Shown: positions 52,995-63,943 of the stretch, in pieces
How positions within the stretch are numbered: the stretch's first letter is position 1
Layout: each line of letters starts with the position of its first letter
Origin: Bradyrhizobium sp. C9
GTDB lineage: Bacteria > Pseudomonadota > Alphaproteobacteria > Rhizobiales > Xanthobacteraceae
Direction of reading: 5' to 3'
Assembly: GCF_002532045.1 (NCBI RefSeq)
Contig: NZ_NWTG01000006.1
Location: 62,001 to 126,000 of the forward strand
DNA length: 64,000 nucleotides
The notes under the pieces: generated by a model
Told to the model about the DNA's origin: nothing
The model's input: only the letters and a program-made list of their open reading frames with translations
Databases searched by the model: none
Made by a program: the position numbers and the translations under genes

Positions 52995-54728
52995 ATGCCG
53001 CATGACACACCTCTGATCGCGACCGTCGTCGCGGGCCTTGGACTCGCCTTCGTCTTCGGAACCATCGCCCAGCGCTTTCGGGTTCCGCCACTGGTCGGTT
53101 ATCTGCTCGCGGGCGTCGCCGTGGGTCCGTTCACGCCGGGCTTCGTCGCCGATCAGGCGCTGGCAACCGAGCTTGCCGAGCTCGGTATCATTCTCCTGAT
53201 GTTCGGCGTCGGCCTGCATTTCTCGCTGAACGACCTGCTGTCGGTGCGCGCGATCGCGGTGCCCGGCGCCATCGCGCAGATTGCGGTCGCCACGCTGCTC
53301 GGCCTCGGCCTCGCGCTGTTGATGGGCTGGACCGTCGGCGCGGGCCTCGTGTTCGGGCTCGCGCTGTCGGTCGCAAGTACCGTCGTGCTGTTGCGCGCGC
53401 TGCAGGAGCGCCGCCTGATGGACAGCGAACGCGGCAAGATCGCGGTCGGCTGGCTGATCGTCGAGGACCTCGCCATGGTGCTCGCGCTGGTGCTGTTCCC
53501 GGCGGTCGCAAGCTTCCAGGGCGGCGATGGCGCGGCGCTCGCCTCCGACCCGCTCGCCACCCGTTTCGGGCTCGGGCTGACCGGCGTGCTGGTGCTGACG
53601 CTGGTCAAGATCGCGGTGTTCATCGCGTTGATGCTGGTGGTCGGACGCCGGCTGATCCCGTGGGCCCTGCACTACATCGCGCATACCGGGTCGCGCGAGC
53701 TGTTCCGGCTGGCCGTGCTCGCGATCGCGCTCTGCATCGCGTTCGGCGCGACCAAGCTGTTCGGGGTTTCGCTGGCGCTCGGCGCCTTCTTCGCCGGGAT
53801 GATGCTGCGGGAATCGCCGCTGAGCCAGCGCGCCGCCCAGGAGACCCTGCCGCTGCGCGACGCCTTCGCGGTGCTGTTCTTCGTCTCGGTCGGCATGCTG
53901 TTCGATCCGCTCAGCGTGGTGCGCGAACCCTGGCCGTTTCTTGCGACGCTGTTCGTCATCGTGGTCGGCAAGTCGCTCGCAGCGCTCTTGATCGTCGTGC
54001 TGTTCCGTCACCCGATGGCGACCGCCCTGATGATCTCGGCGAGCCTTGCCCAGATCGGCGAATTCTCCTTTATCCTGGCCGAACTCGGCGTCGCGCTCAA
54101 TCTGCTGCCGAAGGCCGGCCGCGACCTGATCCTGGCCGGCGCGATCTTCTCGATCATGCTCAACCCGCTGGTGTTCGCGGTGGTCGACTGGCTGACCTCG
54201 CGGCTGGAGAAGCCGCAAGCTTCCTCGCCGACGGCCGCAACCGCCGAGCCGATCCCGGTCACCGACCTGCGGGATCACACCATCCTGGTCGGCTACGGCC
54301 GGGTCGGCAGCCTCGTGGGTGATGCCCTGCATCAGCGCAACGCGCCGTTCGTCGCCGTCGAGGCGTCCGACGATATGGTCGCAAAGCTCAGGCAGCGCGG
54401 CATCGAGGCCCTGATGGGCAACGCTGCGCGCGCCAGCGTGCTGCGCGCGACCAATCCGGCCGGCGCGCGATCGCTGGTCATCGCCATTCCCGAGGCATTC
54501 GAGGCCGGACAGATCGTCGAGCAGGCCCGCGCCGCCAATGCCGAGATCCAGATCATCGCGCGCGCGCATTCCGACGCCGAGGTCGATCATCTGAAGGGCC
54601 TCGGGGCCGACATCGTGATCATGGGCGAGCGCGAGATCGCCCGCGGCATGATCGAGGAGCTCGACCGCGGAAACTCTGGCGCTGCCGCACTAGATGCGGC
54701 AACCGCGAGGGAAGATTCTGCGGCCTGA
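52995..54728 (+). CDS. Cation:proton antiporter with TrkA-N domain (KefB/YbaL type)
   Basis: 577 residues from ATG 52995. About twelve membrane helices (VVAGLGLAFVFGTIAQRFRV at the start) make the CPA2 Na+/K+:H+ exchanger domain to about residue 390; LVGYLLAGVAVGPFTPGFVA near 32, VEDLAMVLALVLFPAVA near 158 and SLAQIGEFSFILAELGVALN near 350 are family landmarks. The cytoplasmic RCK/TrkA-N domain follows (HTILVGYGRVGSLVGDAL near 433), which binds NAD(H) or another nucleotide. It probably exchanges K+ for H+ in response to stress. Single gene; divergent from the HAD/regulator genes. Confidence 0.92.
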   Translation: MPHDTPLIATVVAGLGLAFVFGTIAQRFRVPPLVGYLLAGVAVGPFTPGFVADQALATELAELGIILLMFGVGLHFSLNDLLSVRAIAVPGAIAQIAVATLLGLGLALLMGWTVGAGLVFGLALSVASTVVLLRALQERRLMDSERGKIAVGWLIVEDLAMVLALVLFPAVASFQGGDGAALASDPLATRFGLGLTGVLVLTLVKIAVFIALMLVVGRRLIPWALHYIAHTGSRELFRLAVLAIALCIAFGATKLFGVSLALGAFFAGMMLRESPLSQRAAQETLPLRDAFAVLFFVSVGMLFDPLSVVREPWPFLATLFVIVVGKSLAALLIVVLFRHPMATALMISASLAQIGEFSFILAELGVALNLLPKAGRDLILAGAIFSIMLNPLVFAVVDWLTSRLEKPQASSPTAATAEPIPVTDLRDHTILVGYGRVGSLVGDALHQRNAPFVAVEASDDMVAKLRQRGIEALMGNAARASVLRATNPAGARSLVIAIPEAFEAGQIVEQARAANAEIQIIARAHSDAEVDHLKGLGADIVIMGEREIARGMIEELDRGNSGAAALDAATAREDSAA

Positions 54729-54767
54729 AGCGGCGGCGCCCACTGCGCGACGAAAGGAGATCAAGAC

Positions 54768-55001
54768 ATGGCATTCAAGAGCCCGCACGTTTCACTGGTG
54801 TCGTTCTCGATCGAGATCGGCGCCGATGCCACGACCAATGTGATGCAGATCGAGACCGACCTGCATTTGAACACCCGCCATCCGAGCTACGACGCCGCCG
54901 CAATCGAGCGGCTGATGCGCGACGCGCAAGCCTATCTCGCCGGCAACGCCGACCAGATCACCCAAATCCGGCTGGTCTCCAATCGCAGCGGCCAGACCTG
55001 A
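54768..55001 (+). CDS. Small conserved-looking protein of unknown function
   Basis: 77 residues, MAFKSPHVSLVSFSIEIGAD at the start. A good ribosome site (AAGGAG, 7 nt upstream of ATG) supports it. Composition is normal for a small soluble protein (mixed beta strand at the start, helical second half with AAAIERLMRDAQAYLAGNAD). No signal peptide, membrane segment or known motif. It follows the antiporter gene by 39 nt on the same strand, so co-transcription is possible. Function unknown. Confidence 0.7.
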   Translation: MAFKSPHVSLVSFSIEIGADATTNVMQIETDLHLNTRHPSYDAAAIERLMRDAQAYLAGNADQITQIRLVSNRSGQT

Positions 55002-55006
55002 AGAAA

Positions 55007-55231
55007 TCAGCCGCCGAGGAATGCCGGCGCCAGATCTTCCTGCACGATGATGTTGGCAGCTTCCGTCGTCAGCTCGCTGCCGACGAGGTCCAGGTTTTTC
55101 GCGGCCTCGAACAGCATCGCGCGGACGTCGTCCGGCGTCAGCACGCCCTTTGCGATCAGCTTACGCACCAGCGCCTGCAAAATCAGAACGTCGATCTCTC
55201 CATGGGCCAGCGGCGTCGGCTTGTCCGTCAT
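55007..55231 (-). CDS. Small helical protein of unknown function
   Basis: 74 residues from ATG 55231 (GGGAGACG upstream); an in-frame extension to 55318 looks like non-coding sequence overlapping the next gene's upstream region. The chain MTDKPTPLAHGEIDVLILQA then LVRKLIAKGVLTPDDVRAML looks like a three-helix soluble protein; residues L, I and V are regularly placed. It is 41 nt downstream of the CbpM gene on the same strand, so may be part of the CbpA/CbpM transcript. I recognise no domain. Confidence 0.68.
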   Translation of the reverse strand: MTDKPTPLAHGEIDVLILQALVRKLIAKGVLTPDDVRAMLFEAAKNLDLVGSELTTEAANIIVQEDLAPAFLGG

Positions 55232-55271
55232 GATCGTCTCCCGGGACTGAAGTTCGCCGCTAGCGAGGCGG

Positions 55272-55547
55272 CTAGCGCGGCGATGACGCGATGTCCTTGT
55301 GCAACTCCTCGAACGCACGGCGCAGGCCGTGCAGCTGGTCGACCAGATGCAGGATGACGTCGATCCCCTCGTCGTTGACGCCGAAATCGCCCTTCAGATC
55401 CCGAATCAGATGCGCGCGCGCCACGTCGGTGTCGGAAAAGCTGATCTCTTGCGTGCTCTCATCCGGAACGAGCCATTGCTGCTCGATCCAGAACTCCAGG
55501 GTCTGCACCTCCAGACCCGCATCGATGAGGAACTGCTGCCTGTTCAT
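55272..55547 (-). CDS. cbpM: Chaperone modulator CbpM (MerR-like HTH fold)
   Basis: 91 residues, matching the CbpM family: helix-rich [20 protein letters not shown] then an [10 protein letters not shown] wing as in MerR-type folds, and a C-terminal [20 protein letters not shown] helix. CbpM binds the J-domain of CbpA and inhibits its DnaJ-like activity. The pairing with cbpA directly upstream (4-nt overlap ATGA at 55544-55547) is the classical gene order, which strengthens the call. Confidence 0.88.
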   Translation of the reverse strand: MNRQQFLIDAGLEVQTLEFWIEQQWLVPDESTQEISFSDTDVARAHLIRDLKGDFGVNDEGIDVILHLVDQLHGLRRAFEELHKDIASSPR

Positions 55548-56446
55548 GATGCACCATCATCGCGTGGATTGAATCCCTTGCGATCCCAGTTCGACACGAA
55601 CGCTTCGAGCGCGGGATCGGGTCCCTTGGGCAGGACCACCTTGAGCTTGACGAACTCATCGCCATGACCGCCGCCGACCTTGGGCGCGCCCTTGCCGCGC
55701 AACCGCAGCGTCGTGCCGGTGTTTGCGCCTTTCGGAACCGTCATGGTGACCGCGCCGGTCGGGGTCGGAACGTTGACCTTGCCGCCGAGCACGGCTTCCG
55801 ACAGCGAGATCGGCAATTCCAGCGAGATGTCGTCGCCGTCGCGGGTGAAGCGCGGATCGGGACGCACCTCGACCTCGATCAGCGCGTCGCCGGGGCCGCC
55901 CTTGCCGCTGCCCGGCATGCCCTTGCCGCGCAGGCGAATGACCTGGCCGGCGATCAGGCCCGCCGGGATCGTCACATCGAGCGTGCCGCCATCGGGAAGC
56001 GTCAGGCGCTTGCTCGCGCCGGCGATCGATTCTGCGAAATCGATCACGAGACTGTAGTGCAGGTCGTGGCCGCGCCGGTTGGCACGCGCCTGCTCGGTGC
56101 GTCGAAGCAACTCGGCAAACGCGTCGTCCTGGTCCATGTAGTCGGCATAACCCGAGCTATCGGCATAGGGATGCCCGCCATCCGCGGTGGCGAAATCCCG
56201 GTAGTAGCGATGCTGCGGCCGCTCGGTACCATCAGCGTCGATCTCGCCGGCGTCGAAGCGCTTGCGCTTGTCTGCATCCGAGAGCAGATCGTTCGCTGCG
56301 GCGACTTCCTTGAATTTTTCTTCGGCCGCTTTGTCGCCCGGATTGAGATCCGGATGCAGCTTCTTCGCCAGCTTTCGATAGGCCTTCTGGATATCGACGG
56401 AAGACGCCGTCGGGGCAACGCCAAGAACCTCGTACGGATTTCTCAC
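55544..56446 (-). CDS. cbpA: DnaJ-like co-chaperone CbpA
   Basis: 300 residues from GTG at 56446 ([20 protein letters not shown]). The J-domain (residues 1-66) has HPDLNPGD, the HPD tripeptide that stimulates DnaK. A Gly/acidic linker follows, then two C-terminal substrate-binding domains ([20 protein letters not shown] near 125 and [20 protein letters not shown] near 205). There is no Cys-rich zinc finger, as expected for CbpA (type II). It partners with DnaK in stress folding, under CbpM control. An upstream in-frame ATG (56494) has no suitable ribosome site and looks non-coding. Confidence 0.92.
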   Translation of the reverse strand: MRNPYEVLGVAPTASSVDIQKAYRKLAKKLHPDLNPGDKAAEEKFKEVAAANDLLSDADKRKRFDAGEIDADGTERPQHRYYRDFATADGGHPYADSSGYADYMDQDDAFAELLRRTEQARANRRGHDLHYSLVIDFAESIAGASKRLTLPDGGTLDVTIPAGLIAGQVIRLRGKGMPGSGKGGPGDALIEVEVRPDPRFTRDGDDISLELPISLSEAVLGGKVNVPTPTGAVTMTVPKGANTGTTLRLRGKGAPKVGGGHGDEFVKLKVVLPKGPDPALEAFVSNWDRKGFNPRDDGAS

Positions 56447-56568
56447 AACCTGCTCCGCAACACCGTGAGGGCACCTGCAATCATGAGGGCGCAAAAGCAG
56501 CCGATTTGCAAGTGCGCTCGCGCGCCGCCCGGCAATGGGCGAGCCAGCATGCCTCAGATCACGGCCCG

Positions 56569-56751
56569 CTACGAGGTATGTCCTGGATCAATATAGTTCG
56601 GCATGTTCTTTTTCTGCTGCGGCGTCATCCTGGCGGGATCCGGCTTGCCCGGCACGCCCCTCGGACCAAGCAGGGCTCGCTGCATATCGTCTTCGCTCAG
56701 GCGCGGCTTGCCATCGTCAAGCTGTCCGCTGCCACCGTGACTCTGTGCCAT
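56569..56751 (-). CDS. Small hydrophilic protein of unknown function
   Basis: 60 residues, [20 protein letters not shown] at the start and a [12 protein letters not shown] ending; very hydrophilic, rich in Gly, Asp, Pro, Lys and Gln, so probably disordered. A strong ribosome site GGAGG sits 6 nt upstream of the ATG at 56751, which is the main support. No known motif. It lies between cbpA and the YXWGXW protein gene in a stress-related neighbourhood. Confidence 0.6.
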   Translation of the reverse strand: MAQSHGGSGQLDDGKPRLSEDDMQRALLGPRGVPGKPDPARMTPQQKKNMPNYIDPGHTS

Positions 56752-56837
56752 GACCGACCTCCAGTGATGATCGCTTGCGCACGGGCAGAAGAGAGTGCGC
56801 GCTCCGCCGGAACGAGCTGGCGGAGCGCGATCTTACC

Positions 56838-58235
56838 TCAACGTTGCTCCTGCCGCTTCTCCTCTGCGGGGTGACCTGCGGGAGGCGCAGCATGCGGCGG
56901 CGCCTGAACGTGCGGCGCGGCTTGAACGTGCGGCTCCGGCCGTGCCGCCGGCTGCGGATGTGCCTCAGGGCGGGCGATCGTCTCCGGCCGCGCTTCAGGC
57001 CTTGCCGCAGGCTCGGGTCGTGGTTCGGGCCTTGCTGCCTGCTCCGGCCGCGCGACAGGCTTTGCGGCAGGCTCGGGCCGCGGTTCCTCCTTGCGCACCT
57101 CCTCTGGCCGCCTCTCCGACGCGGCAGGCCGCGCCGCTTCCGTTGCAGGCCGCGGCTCAATCTTCGGCTCGGCGGCGGGCGCCGCGCGCTTCTCCTCGAC
57201 CGCAGGCCGGTTCGGCTCGGCGGGCGGATGCGCTGCAATGCCCTTCTCGGGGACCGGAAGCGCATGGGATTCGGCGGGCGCCGGTGCAGCCGGATGCGGC
57301 TCAACCTTCGTCTCGGGCGCCGGAGCTGCGCGCTTCTCCTCGGCTGCCGGCTTATTCTGCTGCGCTGCCGGAAGCTCCTTGCCCGGGACGGGGAGCGCGT
57401 GGGAGTCAGCCGGTGCAGCGGCAGTCCCCGGTCGCGCCGGCTCCGCGGCCGCCGGCTTTGCCGCGGTGGCAGGCACAGCCTCGCCGGCCGGCCGCGCGCG
57501 GACCACGCCCGGTCCCTTCAGCTCGCCGGGCCGCGCGGTTGCGGCAACGGCGGGCACGCCGTTGTTGGCTCGCTTGAACAGGCTCGGATCCTGGCTCGCG
57601 GTCTCGACCTGCTTGCGTTGCAGCGGCGTCGCCGCGAAATGCTGCTCCTTGGCGATCGTACGTTCGGCGGGAGTCGGCCGCACCTCGATGCCGCCGCGAC
57701 CGCCATTGTAGCTGACGTTGTTGATGGTGGTCTGATTGATCGTGACGTTCTTCTCGTAGACGTTGGTGATGCGCGCGCCCTGAATATTGTTCACGGTACG
57801 ATTGTAGAAGAAATTGCCGTGATCCCAGCGGCCGCCTTCATAGCCTGAACCGCCGTAGCCGAAGCCGTAATTGATGCCGCCGTAGAAACCGACGCGATCA
57901 CCCCAATAGCCCTGATGGAAAATGAAGCCGCCGCCGAATGCGCCCCAGTAGCCGGGGGTCCACAGCAGTCCGACCCGCGGCGGCTGCACCCAGGTGCCCG
58001 GCACCCAGTAGTAATCGCCGCGATCCTCGTCCCACGACCAATTGCCCGGTGACCACATGTAACCGGGCCCGGGCACCGGCGGCTGATCGTAGGTCGGCAA
58101 CGGCGGCGGCGCGGTATCGACGGCAGAGACCGGCGCGCATGCCGCGTCCTGCGCGATTGCCGGCACGGCCGTCGCAGTGAACAGCGCCGTGGCCAGCGCG
58201 GCGCACGACGCGGTCGAAAGGAAACGAGTGATCAT
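56838..58235 (-). CDS. Exported YXWGXW-motif protein with a long Pro/Ala/Glu-rich tail
   Basis: 465 residues. The signal peptide is MITRFLSTASCAALATALFT...(cut near AIA-QDA, residue 29). The next ~110 residues hold the YXWGXW-like aromatic repeats: GYMWSPGNWSWDEDRGDYYW, VPGTWVQPPRVGLLWTPGYW and IFHQGYWGDRVGFYGGINYG. From about residue 215 on, the chain is low-complexity Pro/Ala/Glu/Arg with repeated units (ESHALPVPEK, PEPAARPEARPE) and is probably disordered. The repeated segments PVPGKELPA and PVPEKGIAA show internal duplication. Function is unknown; proteins with this motif occur at the cell envelope. It ends 86 nt before the small gene on the same strand. Confidence 0.83.
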   Translation of the reverse strand: MITRFLSTASCAALATALFTATAVPAIAQDAACAPVSAVDTAPPPLPTYDQPPVPGPGYMWSPGNWSWDEDRGDYYWVPGTWVQPPRVGLLWTPGYWGAFGGGFIFHQGYWGDRVGFYGGINYGFGYGGSGYEGGRWDHGNFFYNRTVNNIQGARITNVYEKNVTINQTTINNVSYNGGRGGIEVRPTPAERTIAKEQHFAATPLQRKQVETASQDPSLFKRANNGVPAVAATARPGELKGPGVVRARPAGEAVPATAAKPAAAEPARPGTAAAPADSHALPVPGKELPAAQQNKPAAEEKRAAPAPETKVEPHPAAPAPAESHALPVPEKGIAAHPPAEPNRPAVEEKRAAPAAEPKIEPRPATEAARPAASERRPEEVRKEEPRPEPAAKPVARPEQAARPEPRPEPAARPEARPETIARPEAHPQPAARPEPHVQAAPHVQAPPHAAPPAGHPAEEKRQEQR

Positions 58236-58886
58236 TGGGAGCCTCTTCGATGAACACGTTCAACGTGAGAACCGGAACAAAAGTTCCGCGCATCGGCAAC
58301 GCACCGACACACTTCATCGCTAACGCCTTGACCTTACATCAACCTGAAACAGCCGGAAACGCATCACGCAGCTATTCATCGCCAGTTCAGAGTGTGCAGT
58401 GACTCATCATCGCGCGATTCAGCGGAACATTGCGCGGCGCAGTTCTGCATCATCGCGTGCACTCCACGCGGCGCGAGATCATCCTCCTATTGAAATCGCG
58501 AACACGACTTCGGCTCGCGCACGATTGCAACGATCCGGGAGCGTCGCGCCGCTCGCTTCGCAAGCGCCGCGATCAGCCGAGCCACCATCGGCGTGATGCC
58601 GATCCCGATTTGCCGGCGTGTCCGTAGCAGTGCCTCCGGATGAGTGCCAGAAGCGAACACCGCAACACCTCGAAAGCGGTATGCCGGCGGTCGCGTTCCG
58701 CGATTGACACTCCCCTGAAACGACCACACGATACGACCTGCGGCAGCGCCAGGCCCGCGGTTTTCCGCAGGCGCGATTGCAACTCGGCTGCCGCTTGATG
58801 GATGTCATCGTTCCGCCATCTGTCGCCGGCGGCAATGCGTGGCATAACTTGATCTCGACGAGCTTGTGCTGCCTTGAGGTGCCACC
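58236..58886. other. 651-nt intergenic region upstream of clpB
   Basis: Divergent region between the envelope-protein gene and clpB. I see no convincing gene: the open frames here have arginine/serine-rich, non-protein-like content. A TTGACA-like hexamer occurs at 58704-58709 without a good -10 partner. No CIRCE element (inverted repeat for HrcA) is visible. The clpB ribosome site is GAGGTG, just before the ATG. Heat-shock control by RpoH would be expected but I could not identify its promoter. Confidence 0.5.
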
Positions 58887-61499
<2,613 letters not shown>

Positions 61500-61516
61500 G
61501 AGAAGTCGCGATTGCC

Positions 61517-61544
61517 GACGACGCGCCGTCATCGCGGCGTCGTC
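61517..61544 (+). terminator. Hairpin after clpB
   Basis: GACGACGC (61517-61524) pairs with GCGTCGTC (61537-61544), 8 bp with a 12-nt loop that has extra GC pairing, 17 nt past the clpB stop. No T-run; probable clpB transcript end or processing stem. Confidence 0.45.
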
Positions 61545-61601
61545 TGGGCCCATCATATGCAAGCTGAATGTACAGGCCGACCTGCAACCAGGGAGAGCGT
61601 C

Positions 61602-61871
61602 ATGACGCAGCTGAACATCAAGGACAACATGGAGGTCATCGGCGCCGACGGCGTGCATGTCGGCACCGTCGATCACGTGGAAGGCAACCGCATCAAGCTC
61701 AAGAAGAGCGAAAGCGACGGCTTCCACAAGGGTCACCACCATTATATCGAGCTCGGCTTCGTTGCCGGTGTCGAAGGCTCCAAGGTGCGGCTCTCCGCCA
61801 ACGCCGCCATTGCGGTGACCCTCGAGGAGGAGAAGTCCGGCAAGCCGGTTGGTCCGTCCGCGGAAGCCTAG
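61602..61871 (+). CDS. DUF2171 family protein
   Basis: 89 residues from ATG 61602 (GGGAGAGC upstream). The motif NMEVIGADGVHVGTVDHVEG then NRIKLKKSE and the later FHKGHHHYIEL is typical of the DUF2171/PRC-barrel-like stress proteins found in alphaproteobacteria. The fold is a small beta-barrel; the family has no assigned biochemical role. No signal peptide. It lies between clpB and the DyP/encapsulin pair on the same strand and may be a stress gene. Histidine-rich FHKGHHHY could bind metal; this is speculation. Confidence 0.78.
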   Translation: MTQLNIKDNMEVIGADGVHVGTVDHVEGNRIKLKKSESDGFHKGHHHYIELGFVAGVEGSKVRLSANAAIAVTLEEEKSGKPVGPSAEA

Positions 61872-61988
61872 CAATCCGGGCTCTTGTAAAGGCTCCGGTG
61901 GCATGCTCCTCTGCCCTGCCTGGACGTCGATCCGGCGTCCAGTCGAGACGTTATTCGCGTTAAAGTGCCGTTAGTTAAGGAGAGATGC

Positions 61989-63050
61989 GTGCCATCAGCC
62001 GTTCCGCAACCGGTCGCTGCGAAGCTGACGCGCGCGGCCATCTTCCTTGCGGTCACGATCAAGCCCAATCCGGAATTCGATACCGTGGTGCGGTCGCTAT
62101 GTGCGGACGTCGCTGCGCTGGTGCGCGCGGTCGGCTTCCGCGATCTCGAGGGCCGGCTGTCCTGCGTCATGGGCATCGGCTCAGACGCATGGGACCGGTT
62201 GTTCGGTGCGCCGAAGCCGCAAGGCCTGCATCCGTTCCGCGAGATCAACGGCGTCCACCACGCCGTCGCGACACCGGGCGACCTGCTGTTTCACATCCGC
62301 GCCGTGCCGATGGACCTGTGCTTCGAGCTCGCGACACAGATCATGTCGCGGCTCGGCGATGCGGTCGCCACCTCGGACGAGGTCCATGGCTTCAAATATT
62401 TCGACGAGCGCGACCTGCTCGGCTTTGTCGACGGCACGGAGAATCCGGAGGACCAGGCGGCCACCGACGCCACCATCATCGGCGACGAGGACGCAGCCTT
62501 CGCCGGCGGCAGCTATGTGATCGTGCAAAAATACCTGCACGATCTGAAGAAATGGAACGAGCTGCCGGTCGAGATGCAGGAGAAGATCATCGGCCGCACC
62601 AAGCTGTCCGACATCGAGCTCGACGATGCGGTGAAGCCGAGCTATGCGCATAATGCCCTGACGACGATCGTCGAGAACGGCGAGGAGCTCGACATCGTCC
62701 GCGACAACATGCCGTTCGGCAACATCAGCAAGGGCGAGTTCGGCACCTACTTCATCGGCTATGCCAAATCCCCGCACCGGATCGAGCAGATGCTGGAGAA
62801 CATGTTCGTCGGCAAGCCGCCGGGCAATTACGACCGCCTGCTCGACTTCAGCCGCGCCGTGACCGGCACGCTGTTCTTCGTCCCGTCGGCGACCTTCCTG
62901 GAAGACGTCACCAGCGAGCCACCGGCACCCGCGCCGGCGGAGCCGTCGCTGGATGATGCCGGGGCTGACGAGGCTCCTGCACAAAAAACACCGCCGTCCG
63001 ACGGCTCGCTCGGGATCGGCTCACTCAAAGGAGAGGCTGGACATGAATAA
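61989..63050 (+). CDS. DyP-type (dye-decolorising) haem peroxidase, encapsulin cargo
   Basis: 353 residues from GTG at 61989, with AAGGAG 6 nt before it; longer readings begin in non-coding sequence. The DyP signature GFVDGTENPED (distal Asp) is near residue 145, the proximal haem His is in SYAHNALTT near 221, and FGTYFIGYAKSPHRIEQMLE with the conserved Arg is near 255. After a Pro/Ala-rich linker the C-terminus ends with the encapsulin-targeting peptide DGSLGIGSLKG, known from Brevibacterium and mycobacterial DyP cargo. It oxidises substrates with H2O2, here inside the shell encoded by the next gene. The stop overlaps the shell gene start by 8 nt, so translation is coupled. Confidence 0.95.
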   Translation: MPSAVPQPVAAKLTRAAIFLAVTIKPNPEFDTVVRSLCADVAALVRAVGFRDLEGRLSCVMGIGSDAWDRLFGAPKPQGLHPFREINGVHHAVATPGDLLFHIRAVPMDLCFELATQIMSRLGDAVATSDEVHGFKYFDERDLLGFVDGTENPEDQAATDATIIGDEDAAFAGGSYVIVQKYLHDLKKWNELPVEMQEKIIGRTKLSDIELDDAVKPSYAHNALTTIVENGEELDIVRDNMPFGNISKGEFGTYFIGYAKSPHRIEQMLENMFVGKPPGNYDRLLDFSRAVTGTLFFVPSATFLEDVTSEPPAPAPAEPSLDDAGADEAPAQKTPPSDGSLGIGSLKGEAGHE

Positions 63051-63858
63051 CCTTCATCGGGGACTGGCCCCCATCTCGGACGCGGCATGGGCCCAGATCG
63101 AAGAGGAAGCCTCGCGGACGTTGAAGCGCCATCTGGCGGCGCGCCGTGTCGTCGATGTCGATGGGCCGAAGGGCACGGACTTCTCGGCGGTCGGCACCGG
63201 CCATCTCAAGAAAATCGCGACGCCCGGCGACGGCGTCGAGGCAACGCAACGCGACGTCCGCGCGCTGGTCGAGTTGCGCGTGCCGTTCGAGCTGTCGCGC
63301 CAGGCGATCGACGATGTCGAGCGCGGCTCGAATGATTCCGACTGGGATCCGCTCAAGGACGCTGCACGAAAGATCGCGTTCGCCGAGGATCGCGCGGTGT
63401 TCGATGGCTACACGGCCGCCGGCATTCAGGGCATCCGCCAGAGCACCAGCAACCCGGTGCTGAAGCTGCCGCCGAGCATCAAGAATTACCCCGCCGTGGT
63501 CGCGCAGGCGGTCAGCCAGCTGCGGCTCGCCGGCGTCAACGGTCCATACACGCTGCTGCTCGGCACCGAACCCTATACCGCGATCGGCGGCGCGACCGAC
63601 GACGGCTACCCCGTCCTGCAGCACATCCAGCGCCTGATCGACGGCAAGATCATCTGGGCGCCCGCGATCGCGGGCGGCGTCCTGCTCACCACCCGCGGCG
63701 GCGACTTCCAGCTCTCGATCGGCCAGGACCTTTCGATCGGCTATCTCAGCCACTCCGCGACCTCGGTCCAGCTCTACTTCCAGGAGACCTTCACCTTCCT
63801 GATGCTGACCAGCGAAGCGTCGGTGGTGCTTGCGCCGGAGGCGAAGAAACCCGCCTAG
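63043..63858 (+). CDS. Encapsulin shell protein (family 1)
   Basis: 271 residues, HK97-phage-capsid-like fold. The chain follows family 1 encapsulins: MNNLHRGLAPISDAAWAQIE (targeting-peptide binding N-terminal helix), TLKRHLAARRVVDVDGPKG, the E-loop region around 50-75, the P-domain (RSTSNPVLKLPPSIKNYPAV-like region near 130-145) and C-terminal QETFTFLMLTSEASVVL. Sixty copies usually make a T=1 shell of about 24 nm. Its cargo is the DyP peroxidase encoded just upstream, whose targeting peptide binds the shell interior. Start ATG 63043 lies inside the DyP 3' end (ATGAATAA), with AAGGAG 11 nt upstream. Confidence 0.95.
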   Translation: MNNLHRGLAPISDAAWAQIEEEASRTLKRHLAARRVVDVDGPKGTDFSAVGTGHLKKIATPGDGVEATQRDVRALVELRVPFELSRQAIDDVERGSNDSDWDPLKDAARKIAFAEDRAVFDGYTAAGIQGIRQSTSNPVLKLPPSIKNYPAVVAQAVSQLRLAGVNGPYTLLLGTEPYTAIGGATDDGYPVLQHIQRLIDGKIIWAPAIAGGVLLTTRGGDFQLSIGQDLSIGYLSHSATSVQLYFQETFTFLMLTSEASVVLAPEAKKPA

Positions 63859-63881
63859 ACCTGCCGGCGTTGACTCTTCCA

Positions 63882-63914
63882 GGAAGCCTCCGGCCGATCC
63901 GTGCCGGAGCTTCC
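63882..63914 (+). terminator. Hairpin after the encapsulin gene
   Basis: GGAAG-C-CTCCGGC, 8-nt loop, GCCGGAG-CTTCC (63882-63914): 12 bp with one bulged C, starting 23 nt past the shell stop codon. It may end the DyP-encapsulin transcript or reduce read-through to the next gene. No T-run. Confidence 0.45.
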
Positions 63915-63943
63915 GTTGAACTCCAACGAAGAGGAGGCGCGCA

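Noticed and set aside
52653..54590. A 645-codon minus-strand frame antisense to the antiporter gene
   Set aside because: Rich in Arg/Gln/Asp/His; no family resemblance and shares the region with a clear membrane transporter.
58399..58596. Small gene upstream of clpB
   Set aside because: Arg/Ser/Ala-rich product without a ribosome site; overlaps other equally weak frames.
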